From Piscicoccus intestinalis NBRC 104926 (lineage in GTDB: Bacteria; Actinomycetota; Actinomycetes; Actinomycetales; Dermatophilaceae): a stretch of 43,783 nucleotides of DNA. The notes beneath the pieces were generated by a model. The model was not told the DNA's origin, searched no databases, and was given only the letters and a program-made list of their open reading frames with translations. The stretch lies in contig NZ_BCNQ01000033.1 in NCBI RefSeq assembly GCF_001515525.1, positions 1 to 43,783 of the forward strand, in the 5' to 3' direction. This document shows positions 1 through 7,199 of this stretch, in pieces. The position numbers and the translations under genes are program-made. The first letter of the stretch is position 1; each line of letters starts with the position of its first letter.

Positions 1-1146
1 GCGGCGGGCCGGATCGGTCAGCAGCGCCTGCAGCGCGTCCCGCAGCGCGGCGGCGTCGGCGGGCGGCACGAGCTGGGCGCACGAGCCGTCCTCGCCGAGC
101 ACCTCGGGCAGGGCACCGGCCCGGCTCGCGACGACCGGGGTGCCGCACGCCAGGGCCTCGACGGCCGGCAGCGAGAACCCCTCGTACCGCGACGGCACGC
201 ACGCCACCTGCGCCGACGCGACGAGATCGGCGAGTTCGGCGTCGCTGATGCCGGCGACGAAACGCACTCGGTCGCCGAGCCGCAGCTGCGCCAGCAGGCG
301 CCGGGTGCGCGGGCCGGGCGTCGCGACGAGCACGAGTTCGCGCACCGCGGGGGTCTGCGCGACGGCGGCCAGCAGGGTGTCGACGCCCTTGAGCGGGGTG
401 TCGGCGCTGGCCATCGCGACGACGCGCCCCTCGACGCGGGCCCGCTCGCGCGGCGCGAAGACCGTGGTGTCGACCCCGAGCGGCACCACGCTGACCGCCT
501 CCGGGCGCACGCGGAAGTCGGTGGCGATGTCGCGCGCCGAACTCACGGAGACGGTGAGCACCCGCTGCAGCCGGCGCGCCACCCGCCCCTGCATGCGCAC
601 GAAGCCGTACCAGCGGCGCAGGCTCAGGCGGCGCCAGCCGCGGGCCGCGGCCAGGTCGGTGCGCAGGTCGCGGCTGATCGGGTGGTGGATCGTCGTGACC
701 ATCGGCCAGCGGCGCTGCACGTCGAGGAGCCCGTACCCCAGCGTCTGGTTATCGTGCACGATGTCGAAGCGCTCCCCGGCGCGGTCGAGCTCGCGCAGCA
801 GGCGGGCCACGCGCAGGCTGAACGTCAGCGGCTCGCCGAAGCCGCCGGTGAACATCGTTGCGACCTCGAGCACGTCGATGCCGTCGCGGTACTCGCGCGG
901 CCGCGGCACCCGGAACGGGTCGGGTTCGCGATACAGGTCGAGGCTGGGCACCTTCCGCAGCCGCACGCCGTCGCCGAGCCGGTCGAGTTCGGGGTACGGC
1001 TGCCCGGAGAAGACCGTGACGTCGTGGCCGAGCGCGGCCAGCTCGCGGGAGAGGTGGCGCACGTAGATGCCCTGGCCGCCGGAGTGCGGCTTGCTGCGGT
1101 ACGACAACAGCGCGATGCGCAGAGGGCGTTGCTCGCCTCCACCCAT
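1..1146 (-). CDS. Glycosyltransferase family 4, C-terminus cut by the window edge
   Basis: Reads as a GT-B fold (GT4) sugar transferase that moves a sugar from a nucleotide-sugar donor to a glycan, lipid or small-molecule acceptor in the cytoplasm. The N-terminal acceptor-side loop has the GT4 hallmark SGGQGIYVRHL near residue 20. The donor-binding half has FSLPAVEALACGTPVVAS at about residues 323-340, followed by GALPEVLGEDG and ALRDALQALL, the usual GT4 E-x7-E region and final helix. The ATG at 1146 gives the family N-terminus (LRIALLSYRSKP). The frame stays open to base 1, so the last residues lie outside the window. The acceptor and pathway cannot be told from the sequence. Confidence 0.9.
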   Translation of the reverse strand, partial: MGGGEQRPLRIALLSYRSKPHSGGQGIYVRHLSRELAALGHDVTVFSGQPYPELDRLGDGVRLRKVPSLDLYREPDPFRVPRPREYRDGIDVLEVATMFTGGFGEPLTFSLRVARLLRELDRAGERFDIVHDNQTLGYGLLDVQRRWPMVTTIHHPISRDLRTDLAAARGWRRLSLRRWYGFVRMQGRVARRLQRVLTVSVSSARDIATDFRVRPEAVSVVPLGVDTTVFAPRERARVEGRVVAMASADTPLKGVDTLLAAVAQTPAVRELVLVATPGPRTRRLLAQLRLGDRVRFVAGISDAELADLVASAQVACVPSRYEGFSLPAVEALACGTPVVASRAGALPEVLGEDGSCAQLVPPADAAALRDALQALLTDPARR

Positions 1147-1375
1147 GAGCACCGGCGGCCCCCGATCCGCAAGGGCGCGAGCCGACAGCGGCCGGCGCCT
1201 GATTCAGTCCTGTTCACCTGACGCTCCAGTATCCGTCACGGCCGGTACGCCCTCGCACAGGCCCCGATTCGGCCCGTCGCGAAGGCCCCCGACCCGGCTC
1301 GGGGCCAGAGCGCCGCCCCGGCCGTCGCCGGGGCCAGAAGACGGTGGGAGATTCCGCCGCGCAGTCGCGGCAGAT

Positions 1376-1840
1376 CTACCACTGTCTTCGGCCGGTCTCG
1401 AGCGCGGCCGCGGCACGGGCGTATTTGGCGGTCAGCCGCTCCCTGGTCGCGGCGTCGAGCCGGGCCAATCGAGCCGGGTCGGTGTTGTCGGCGAGGTCGG
1501 CGCGCTTGACGCGCACCGCGATCGGGTCGGCCCGCACCGCGGCGTAGTAGTCGTCGAGATCCTGGCCGGGGAGCCGGGTCAACGCCCGCACGGCGGCCAC
1601 GACCGGCGCCGGGAAACTCGCGGCGAGCTCGGCGGCCTCGATCGGGGTGTCCTCCAGCACGTCGTGCAACCACGCGGCCGCCACCGCGGCGCCGTCACCC
1701 CCGTCGCCGGCCACGCGCCGCGCCACTCGAGCCGGGTGCTCGACGTACGCCGCGCCCGCCTTGTCGACCTGCCCGGCGTGCGCACGTTCGGCGAGTTCGC
1801 GGGCGCGCCGCACCAGGTCCGCCTCGCTGTTCATGGTCAC
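1376..1840 (-). CDS. HD-domain phosphohydrolase (SpoT/MESH1-like)
   Basis: A compact (~154 aa) single-domain HD hydrolase. Metal ligands typical of the RelA/SpoT hydrolase fold are visible: His in YVEHPARVA, the His-Asp pair in AAWLHDVLEDT, and a later Asp in VKRADLADN, which matches the conserved K-x-AD-x-x-N segment of (p)ppGpp hydrolases. No synthetase, TGS or ACT domain follows, so it resembles stand-alone small alarmone hydrolases or generic HD_4 nucleotide hydrolases. The substrate is inferred only. The frame opens with GTG at 1840; an ATG at 1834 is equally plausible. It lies alone, with about 230 bases lacking an evident gene between it and the glycosyltransferase start. Confidence 0.8.
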   Translation of the reverse strand: MTMNSEADLVRRARELAERAHAGQVDKAGAAYVEHPARVARRVAGDGGDGAAVAAAWLHDVLEDTPIEAAELAASFPAPVVAAVRALTRLPGQDLDDYYAAVRADPIAVRVKRADLADNTDPARLARLDAATRERLTAKYARAAAALETGRRQW

Positions 1841-1865
1841 CGATTTTCTCGCCCGCGGACGCGAA

Positions 1866-1897
1866 CCGGCCCCCCAACCCGTGGGGCGGGGGGCCGG
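1866..1897 (-). terminator. GC hairpin terminator after the GntP permease
   Basis: Perfect 10-bp arms CCGGCCCCCC (1866-1875) and GGGGGGCCGG (1888-1897) lie 10 bases beyond the permease stop. A short inner CCC/GGG pairing is possible. There is no long U tract, as is common in high-GC actinobacteria. Confidence 0.6.
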
Positions 1898-1907
1898 GCG
1901 CGTCGGA

Positions 1908-3383
1908 TCAGAAGCCGCCGAACGCGGTGCCCAGCGCGATGACGACGATGAGCGCCAGCACGGGGACCGCCACGGCGACGACGCCGATGTCCTTGTACGA
2001 CTGCCGGTGGGTCAACCCGCAGATCGCGAGCAGCGTGACCACCGCGCCGTTGTGCGGCAGCGCGTCGAAGCCGCCGGAGGAGATCGCGGTGACCCGGTGC
2101 ATGAGCTCGAGGCTGATGCCCTGCAGCTCGGCCTGCTGCCGGAACGTCTCGCCGAGCGCCTCGAGCGCGATCGACATACCGCCGGACGCCGAGCCCGTGA
2201 TACCGGCGAGCACGTTGACCGCGACCGCGAGGTTGATCAGCGGGTTACCGGAGATGCCGAGCACCGCGTCGCGGATCATCATGAACGCCGGCAGCGAGGC
2301 GATGACCGCGCCGTAGCCGACCTCGCTGGCGGTGTTGAAGATCGGCAACAGCGAGCCCATCGTGCCCTTGTTGATCGAGTCCTTGGTGCTCTTCAGGCGC
2401 TTGAGGTTGAGCAGGATGACGAGCACGCAGGCGAGGACGAGCGAGACGATGATCGCCCAGATACCGGAGACCGCGCTCAGCCGCACGCCGCCGTACTCCT
2501 CCTGCGCGAGGTAGCTGGTGTCCAGCGACGGGATGATCCAGCGCACGAGGGCGAAGTTCACCGTGATGACGACGAGGATCGGCAGCAGGGCGAAAAGGAA
2601 CGGTGCCCTCGGCAGGTCGGTGGCCGGCGCGCCGTCGACCTTGACGTCGGACTCCCGCTCGGGCTCGGCCTCCGCGGTGCCGCCGTGGCCCCCGGCGCCC
2701 CGCACGGGGGCGTCGCCCTTGCGCGGCCGCATGAGCGGGCCGTCGTCGTAGCCCTCGCCGGCCGCGTGCGCGCGGCGCTGGACCCACAGCAGCCAGGCCA
2801 TGCCGCCGACGAACATGATGATGCCCGCGATGATGCCCAGTCCCGGGGCGGCGAACGCGTTGGTGCCGAAGAACGGGTTGGGGATGGCGTTCTGGATCGC
2901 CGGGGTGCCGGGCAGCGCCGTCATCGTGAACGTGAACGAACCGAGGGCGATGGCGCCGGGGATGAGGCGCTTGGGCACGCCCGCCTCCCGGAACAGGGCC
3001 GCGGCGATCGGGAACACCGCGAACGCCACGACGAACAGCGAGACCCCGCCGTAGGTCAGGATCGCGCAGGCCAGCACGATCGCGAGGATCGCGTGGCGGC
3101 CGCCGATCCGGTCGACGATCGCGTGGGCGATGGCCCGCGCCGATCCCGAGTCGTCCATGAGCTTGCCGAAGATCGCGCCGAGCATGAACAGCGGGAAGTA
3201 CGTGACCACGTACTTGCCGAGCGCCGGCATGAACACCTGCGTGTAGGTGGCCAGCAGGGGCCCGGCGGCGAACAGCGTCGCGAACAACGCGCAGAGCGGA
3301 GCCAGCACCAGCACATTGACTCCGCGGTAGGCGAAGAAGATGAGCAGTACCAGCGACAGGATGATGCCGATGAGGCCGAGCAT
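1908..3383 (-). CDS. GntP-family gluconate/carboxylate:H+ symporter
   Basis: A 491-aa inner-membrane permease that fits the GntP (gluconate:H+ symporter) family, whose members import gluconate or related hydroxy-acids. The whole chain is a series of hydrophobic helices, with the typical N-terminus IGIILSLVLLIFFAYRG, an AIVDRIGGRHAI segment and a Ser/Gly-rich GITGSASGGMSIAL substrate-loop motif near residue 395. A central hydrophilic loop of about 60 residues (around 230-290) is charged and glycine-rich and longer than in enterobacterial GntP. The ATG at 3383 has a clear AAGGAG ribosome binding site. It is monocistronic, with a hairpin terminator just after the stop. The actual substrate (gluconate, citrate or other) cannot be assigned; no sugar-acid kinase is adjacent. 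Confidence 0.85.
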   Translation of the reverse strand: MLGLIGIILSLVLLIFFAYRGVNVLVLAPLCALFATLFAAGPLLATYTQVFMPALGKYVVTYFPLFMLGAIFGKLMDDSGSARAIAHAIVDRIGGRHAILAIVLACAILTYGGVSLFVVAFAVFPIAAALFREAGVPKRLIPGAIALGSFTFTMTALPGTPAIQNAIPNPFFGTNAFAAPGLGIIAGIIMFVGGMAWLLWVQRRAHAAGEGYDDGPLMRPRKGDAPVRGAGGHGGTAEAEPERESDVKVDGAPATDLPRAPFLFALLPILVVITVNFALVRWIIPSLDTSYLAQEEYGGVRLSAVSGIWAIIVSLVLACVLVILLNLKRLKSTKDSINKGTMGSLLPIFNTASEVGYGAVIASLPAFMMIRDAVLGISGNPLINLAVAVNVLAGITGSASGGMSIALEALGETFRQQAELQGISLELMHRVTAISSGGFDALPHNGAVVTLLAICGLTHRQSYKDIGVVAVAVPVLALIVVIALGTAFGGF

Positions 3384-3632
3384 TCTGTCTCCTTAGAAGG
3401 GAGTGACGCGTGGCGTCCTTGTCTCACGTCCGGTGCCGTCGATCCGGCGGCGCCGTCGCGACAAGGTAGCCCGCGCCCGCCCCGCCCACCACACACCTTG
3501 CTGCCTCGTAGCGCAACCGTGATCCGCGCTCGCCCCGCTGCCCGGGTCGGCTGCGTTCGGCGGCCCGGCCCGGTCGGCGTGGTGTTGCCGACACCCACAC
3601 CGCCATCGAGAATGGCCGCGGGGGTGGGGCAG
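3384..3632. other. Intergenic region between divergent genes
   Basis: Holds the 5' region of the GntP gene (minus) and of the small orphan membrane protein (plus). No convincing operator or extra gene was seen; there is only a small inverted repeat GTCGGC/GCCGAC near 3580. Confidence 0.5.
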
Positions 3633-4037
3633 ATGAACAAGAACATGCTGCGGTACGCGGCGGTCGCGGCCGGTTTCGTGGCGTCCGCGCCGGCGATGGC
3701 CGCGGGGTTGCGGTGGCTGGTCACCGGCGCGCCGCCGCCCTGGGTCGAGCAGATCGACCGCCGCCGCTCCGCCCCCGCCGCCGGCACCGACTCCATGCCG
3801 CAGGTGCTGCACGAACTGGAGTTGGCGCGGCTGGCCGACGAGGTGCAGCGGGTGCGAGCGCAGGACCGGCCCGGTCGGCGCCTGCAGGTGCGCGCCACCA
3901 CCGCCGCCTACGACGACGCCCTCGTGCAGGCCTGCCGGGCCCTGGGCCTGGAGTCGCCGGCCGGTACGCCGCCGCTGTCCGACGCGCAGCGCTACGAGGT
4001 CGAGACCGCGCTCATGGCGGCGGGCGTGCAGTGGTGA
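3633..4037 (+). CDS. Small one-TM protein, paralogue of the gene at 31598-31993
   Basis: 134 aa, not recognised as a named family. It begins with a hydrophobic segment (residues ~6-28), then a charged cytoplasmic-type domain with MPQVLHELELARLADEVQRVR, TTAAYDDALVQACRALG and a C-terminal RYEVETALMAAGVQW. The same blocks in the same order occur in the 131-aa product at 31598-31993, so the two are paralogues. The ATG at 3633 follows a G-rich GGGGTGGGGC stretch; an in-frame ATG at 3612 is possible but has no ribosome binding site. It is convergent with the VOC gene. Function unknown; the conserved Leu/Glu-rich helix may mediate an interaction. Confidence 0.75.
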   Translation: MNKNMLRYAAVAAGFVASAPAMAAGLRWLVTGAPPPWVEQIDRRRSAPAAGTDSMPQVLHELELARLADEVQRVRAQDRPGRRLQVRATTAAYDDALVQACRALGLESPAGTPPLSDAQRYEVETALMAAGVQW

Positions 4038-4076
4038 GGCCCGGTTCGTGACCGCCTCGGGCGTCGGGTTGTCGCC

Positions 4077-4475
4077 TCAGCCCGCGGGCGGCTCGTCGTC
4101 GATGTAGAGACAGAAAGGGTGACCTTCGGGGTCGAGCAGCACCCGCACGTCCTCCTGCGGTTGATGCGCGGCGAGCCGGGCGCCCAGCTCGAGCGCGTCG
4201 GCGACCGCCGCCTCCAGGTCGGTGACGCCGAGGTCGAGATGCAGTTGCTGCGTGGGCGATCCGGGCTCGGAGGGCCAGGTGGGCGGTTCGTGGTGCGGGT
4301 CGAACTGGAACGCGAGGTTGGCCGGGTGCCCGGGCATCGCGATCGTCACCCACGTCGGATCCTCGCTGCTGATCGGCCAGCCGAGCAGCCGCGAGTAGAA
4401 ACCGGCCAGCGCCCGCGGGTCGCGGGCGTCGAGCGCGATGCCGAGCCAGCCGGACAGGCTCCTGATTCCGGTCAT
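4077..4475 (-). CDS. VOC (glyoxalase/bleomycin-resistance) family protein
   Basis: 132 aa, a single vicinal-oxygen-chelate domain made of two beta-alpha-beta-beta-beta modules. Family signs are ALDARDPRALAGFYSRLLGW at the N-terminus, QLHLDLGVTDLEAAVADALELGA in the second module, and the typical ending VLLDPEGHPFCLYID. His in LHLD and Glu in DPEGHPF are likely metal-site positions. VOC proteins isomerise, open or bind small molecules, and this type is usually left as 'VOC family protein'. The ATG at 4475 gives the family-typical start; an upstream extension lacks homology. It is divergent from the aminotransferase. Confidence 0.88.
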   Translation of the reverse strand: MTGIRSLSGWLGIALDARDPRALAGFYSRLLGWPISSEDPTWVTIAMPGHPANLAFQFDPHHEPPTWPSEPGSPTQQLHLDLGVTDLEAAVADALELGARLAAHQPQEDVRVLLDPEGHPFCLYIDDEPPAG

Positions 4476-4533
4476 GGGTCGAGGGTGGCACGGCGGGCTA
4501 CCGTGACTGCACCACACGTGTCAGGAGGCGGTC

Positions 4534-5724
4534 ATGCGGTTCGCCACGCGCATGGAGCGGGTGCAGCCCTCGGCGATCCGAGAACTGCTGCGACTGGGGG
4601 ACGACCCGACGATCACCTCGTTCGGCGGCGGCTACCCGGACCCGGCGACGTTTCCGGTGACCGCGCTGCGGGAGGCCTACGAGCAGGTGCTGACGACCTC
4701 GGCCCGCACCGCGCTGCAGTACACGGCGACCGTCGGGCTGCCGCAGCTGCGGGCCCAGGTCGCGGCCCGGCTCACCGCCGACGGCGCCCCCACCGGCTCC
4801 GACGACGTGCTCATCCTGCAGGGGGCGCAGCAGGGCCTGGACTTCGTCGCCAAGCTGCTGCTCGACCCGGGTGACCTCGTCGTCACCGACAACCCGACGT
4901 TCCTCGGCGCGCTCATCGCGTTCAACCCGTACGAGCCGAGCTACCTCGGCGTGCCCGGTGACGACGAGGGCATGGACACCGCGGCGCTGGAGTCCGAGCT
5001 GTCCCGCGGCGCCCGGCCCCGGTTCGTCTACGTCGTCCCGGATTTCGCGAACCCGACCGGCACGACGATGAGCCTGGCCCGGCGCCGCCACCTGCTCGAG
5101 CTCGCGGCGCGGTACGACTTCCTCGTGCTGGAGGACACCCCGTATCGGGCGCTGCGCTTCGCCGGGGAGCCGGTGCCCACGCTGCGCGCCCTCGATACGG
5201 CCGGGCGGGTCGTGCACCTGGGCAGTTTCAGCAAGATCCTCGCGCCCGGGCTTCGGCTCGGCTGGGTCGCCGCCGCGCCCGAGCTGCTCGAACCTTTGGG
5301 TCTGCTCAAGCTCGCCGCCGACACCCAGACCGCGACGCTGAGCATGAGCGTCACCGCCCGGCTGCTGACCGACTTCGACCTCGACGAGCACATCGCGGAG
5401 ATCCGCGAACGCTACGGACACAAGCGGGATCTCATGGTCAAGACGATGCGCGAGACCTTCCCCGGCGAGGTGAGCTTCACCGAGCCCGACGGGGGCCTGT
5501 TCACGTGGGTCACCTTCCCGGAGGGGTTCGACGCCGCCGACTTCATGGCGCGCGTCGCCCTCCCGCAGGCCCGCGTCGCTTACGTGCCGGGCGCGACGTT
5601 CTACCCCGTGCGCCAGGAGGCCAACCACGCCCGGTTCAGCTACTCCGGGGTGGCCGACGACGTCATGGTCGACGCGGTGGGACGGCTCGGCGAGCTGCTC
5701 GGCGCCGAGTTGTCCCGGCGCTGA
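4534..5724 (+). CDS. PLP-dependent aminotransferase, class I/II (2-aminoadipate transaminase-like)
   Basis: 396-aa fold-type I aminotransferase of the LysN/MocR-catalytic-domain type. Visible are the substrate-arm motif ITSFGGGYPDPATFP, the glycine loop GAQQGLDFVAKLL, PDFANPTGTTMS (Asn-Pro-Thr contacts), the internal-aldimine lysine in SFSKILAPGLRLGWVAA at about residue 233, and the C-terminal Arg in HARFSYSG that binds the substrate carboxylate. There is no N-terminal GntR domain, so it is a stand-alone enzyme. AGGAGG (4522-4527) sits 6 bases before the ATG, and a TACCGT -10-like hexamer lies upstream. Its last 85 bases overlap, antisense, the end of the HTH-citrate synthase. The exact amino donor cannot be assigned. 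Confidence 0.9.
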   Translation: MRFATRMERVQPSAIRELLRLGDDPTITSFGGGYPDPATFPVTALREAYEQVLTTSARTALQYTATVGLPQLRAQVAARLTADGAPTGSDDVLILQGAQQGLDFVAKLLLDPGDLVVTDNPTFLGALIAFNPYEPSYLGVPGDDEGMDTAALESELSRGARPRFVYVVPDFANPTGTTMSLARRRHLLELAARYDFLVLEDTPYRALRFAGEPVPTLRALDTAGRVVHLGSFSKILAPGLRLGWVAAAPELLEPLGLLKLAADTQTATLSMSVTARLLTDFDLDEHIAEIRERYGHKRDLMVKTMRETFPGEVSFTEPDGGLFTWVTFPEGFDAADFMARVALPQARVAYVPGATFYPVRQEANHARFSYSGVADDVMVDAVGRLGELLGAELSRR

Positions 5725-7070
5725 TCCTCGCGCGGACGCACCCCGACGTAGACGCCGGCGATCCGGTAGCGCAGCGGCTCGGCCTCGTACTCCTCGAGCG
5801 CGTGCGCGACCCAGCCCGCCGTCCGGGCGAGCATGAAGACGAGCGCGCCCGCCTCCGCGCGCCAGCCGAGCACGTGGGCGAGGGTGCCGAGCCACAGGTC
5901 GCTGTTGCCGAAGGTCTGCGCCCACGGTTCGATCGCCTCGGTGAGCCGGTCCGTCGCCAGCACCGCGGGATGCTCGGGGGCGTAGGCGCGCAGCAGGCGG
6001 GCCAGGCACTGCGCGCGCGGATCGCGTTCGCGATACATCTGATGCCCGAAACCGGTTGGTGCCGAGCCTGATTCGACGATGTGCGCGATGCATGCGTCGG
6101 GTGAGTCGATGGCTTCGGCGACGATCCGGTAGGTCGCCCGCGGGCTGCTGCCGTGCATCGGGCTGTCCATCGCGCCGAGCGCGGCCCCGACGACCGCGTA
6201 GGGGTGCGCGCGGGTGCTCGCCGCCACCCGCGCCGCCCGCGTCGACATCGCCAGGTCGTGATCGGCCATGAGCACGAGCACCGCGTCGAGCAGCGCCTCC
6301 GCCTGCGGGGTCGCCGGGCCGCCGAGGGCACGTACGAGCCGCCCCGCCAGGGAGCCGGTGTGGCCCGGCCGGTCGGTGTCCGTGCCTCGCGGCTGGTTGG
6401 CGTCGGTGTGGCCCGGCCGGCCGGTGTCGGTGCTTCGAGGCCGGTCGACGCGGGTGCGGTCCGGCGGGTCGGCGTCGGCCGAGGCTCGCAGCGCGAGCGC
6501 GTCGACCGCGGCGCCGAGAATCCGGGCGCCCGCGCCGACGACTGCCTCGGGGCGCAGGTCGCCGCGCATCGCGTCGTTGGCGCCGAGCAGGTCGACGCTC
6601 ACCTTGAGGAGGTCGATGGCGCGCGCCCGCGCGGGCATGGCCGACACCGCGGCGGCTACCAAGGGGGCGTCGGCGGGGCGCGCCCGCAGCTCGACCGGCT
6701 CCCCGACGCCCCACAGCAGGCCGCACACCTCCTCGTAGGAGACCTCGTCGGCGACGAGACGCTGCACCTCGCGGCCGCGGTAGGAGAGGGTGTCGTCCGC
6801 GCCGATGAGGGTGATCTGCGTGTGGATGCGTTCGCCCCCGCCCGCCGCGCGCGGGGTGCGGCCGCGCGAATGCAGTTCTTCGATCTGCGCGAGCGGAAAG
6901 TAGCTGCCCCGATGGCCGGCGATCGTGGTGCGCCGTAACAGGCCCCGGCTCACGTACGCGTACACCGTCTGGGTTCGTACCCCCAGGTAGGAGGCGGTCT
7001 GCGCGGTCGTCAGGTGGTCTCGCCCGTCGATGACCACCGGCTCCAGGCGGCCTCGTCGCCCCGCTCGCAT
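5640..7070 (-). CDS. Citrate synthase-like protein with N-terminal HTH domain
   Basis: 476 aa. Residues ~19-70 form an excisionase/MerR-like helix-turn-helix (LTTAQTASYLGVRTQTVYAYVSRGLLRR) followed by a wing; the rest is a citrate synthase fold. Catalytic positions are kept: His in SPMHGSSPRATY, His and Arg in GFGHQMYRERDPRA, and Asp in GNSDLWLG. It probably couples a citrate-synthase-like pocket to DNA binding, or is an enzyme that autoregulates. A tandem 48-bp repeat (6357-6452) inserts a Thr/Asp/Arg/Pro-rich linker. The chain runs about 27 residues past the usual family end and overlaps, antisense, the aminotransferase 3' end by 85 bp. It is divergent from the second citrate synthase across a palindrome-rich intergenic region. 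The GGAGG site before the ATG supports this start. Confidence 0.88.
   Translation of the reverse strand: MRAGRRGRLEPVVIDGRDHLTTAQTASYLGVRTQTVYAYVSRGLLRRTTIAGHRGSYFPLAQIEELHSRGRTPRAAGGGERIHTQITLIGADDTLSYRGREVQRLVADEVSYEEVCGLLWGVGEPVELRARPADAPLVAAAVSAMPARARAIDLLKVSVDLLGANDAMRGDLRPEAVVGAGARILGAAVDALALRASADADPPDRTRVDRPRSTDTGRPGHTDANQPRGTDTDRPGHTGSLAGRLVRALGGPATPQAEALLDAVLVLMADHDLAMSTRAARVAASTRAHPYAVVGAALGAMDSPMHGSSPRATYRIVAEAIDSPDACIAHIVESGSAPTGFGHQMYRERDPRAQCLARLLRAYAPEHPAVLATDRLTEAIEPWAQTFGNSDLWLGTLAHVLGWRAEAGALVFMLARTAGWVAHALEEYEAEPLRYRIAGVYVGVRPREDQRRDNSAPSSSPSRPTASTMTSSATPE
6357..6452 (-). repeat. Two 48-bp tandem units inside the HTH-citrate synthase
   Basis: The block starting GGTGTGGCCCGGCCGG recurs 48 bases later (6357 and 6405). 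It encodes two 16-residue units with TDTGRPGHT / TDTDRPGHT and keeps frame. A third, weaker unit (DRTRVDRPRS) precedes them in the protein. Confidence 0.8.
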
Positions 7071-7090
7071 CGCGCCTCCGCTCCCTGCCG

Positions 7091-7124
7091 GTCAACCCCG
7101 ATGTTGACTAGATCAACGTTGACA
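7091..7124. promoter_or_regulatory. Operator cluster between divergent citrate synthases
   Basis: GTCAAC (7091-7096), GTTGAC (7103-7108), ATCAAC (7112-7117) and GTTGAC (7118-7123) form overlapping inverted and direct repeats in a 34-bp stretch that is AT-richer than its surroundings. TTGACA at 7119-7124 could be a -35 element for the plus-strand gene. The HTH-citrate synthase transcribed away from here is the obvious candidate binder (inference). Confidence 0.6.
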
Positions 7125-7199
7125 ATAGCGCGCGGGCAGGACGAACGTGTGCCGCAACGGCGGCCGGACCGAGCCGCCGACCGACAGGAGGGTTGCGTC

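Noticed and set aside
1147-1375. Possible gene between the glycosyltransferase and the HD hydrolase
   Set aside because: Open frames here are antisense extensions with low-complexity Pro/Arg content and no supported start.
4498-7095. Long open frames antisense to real genes, e.g. minus 4498-7095, plus 35664-38735, plus 1647-4037 upstream part, plus 10893-type frames
   Set aside because: They overlap recognisable proteins on the other strand or frame, have Arg/Pro/Ala-rich composition without domains, and arise because stops are rare at this GC content.
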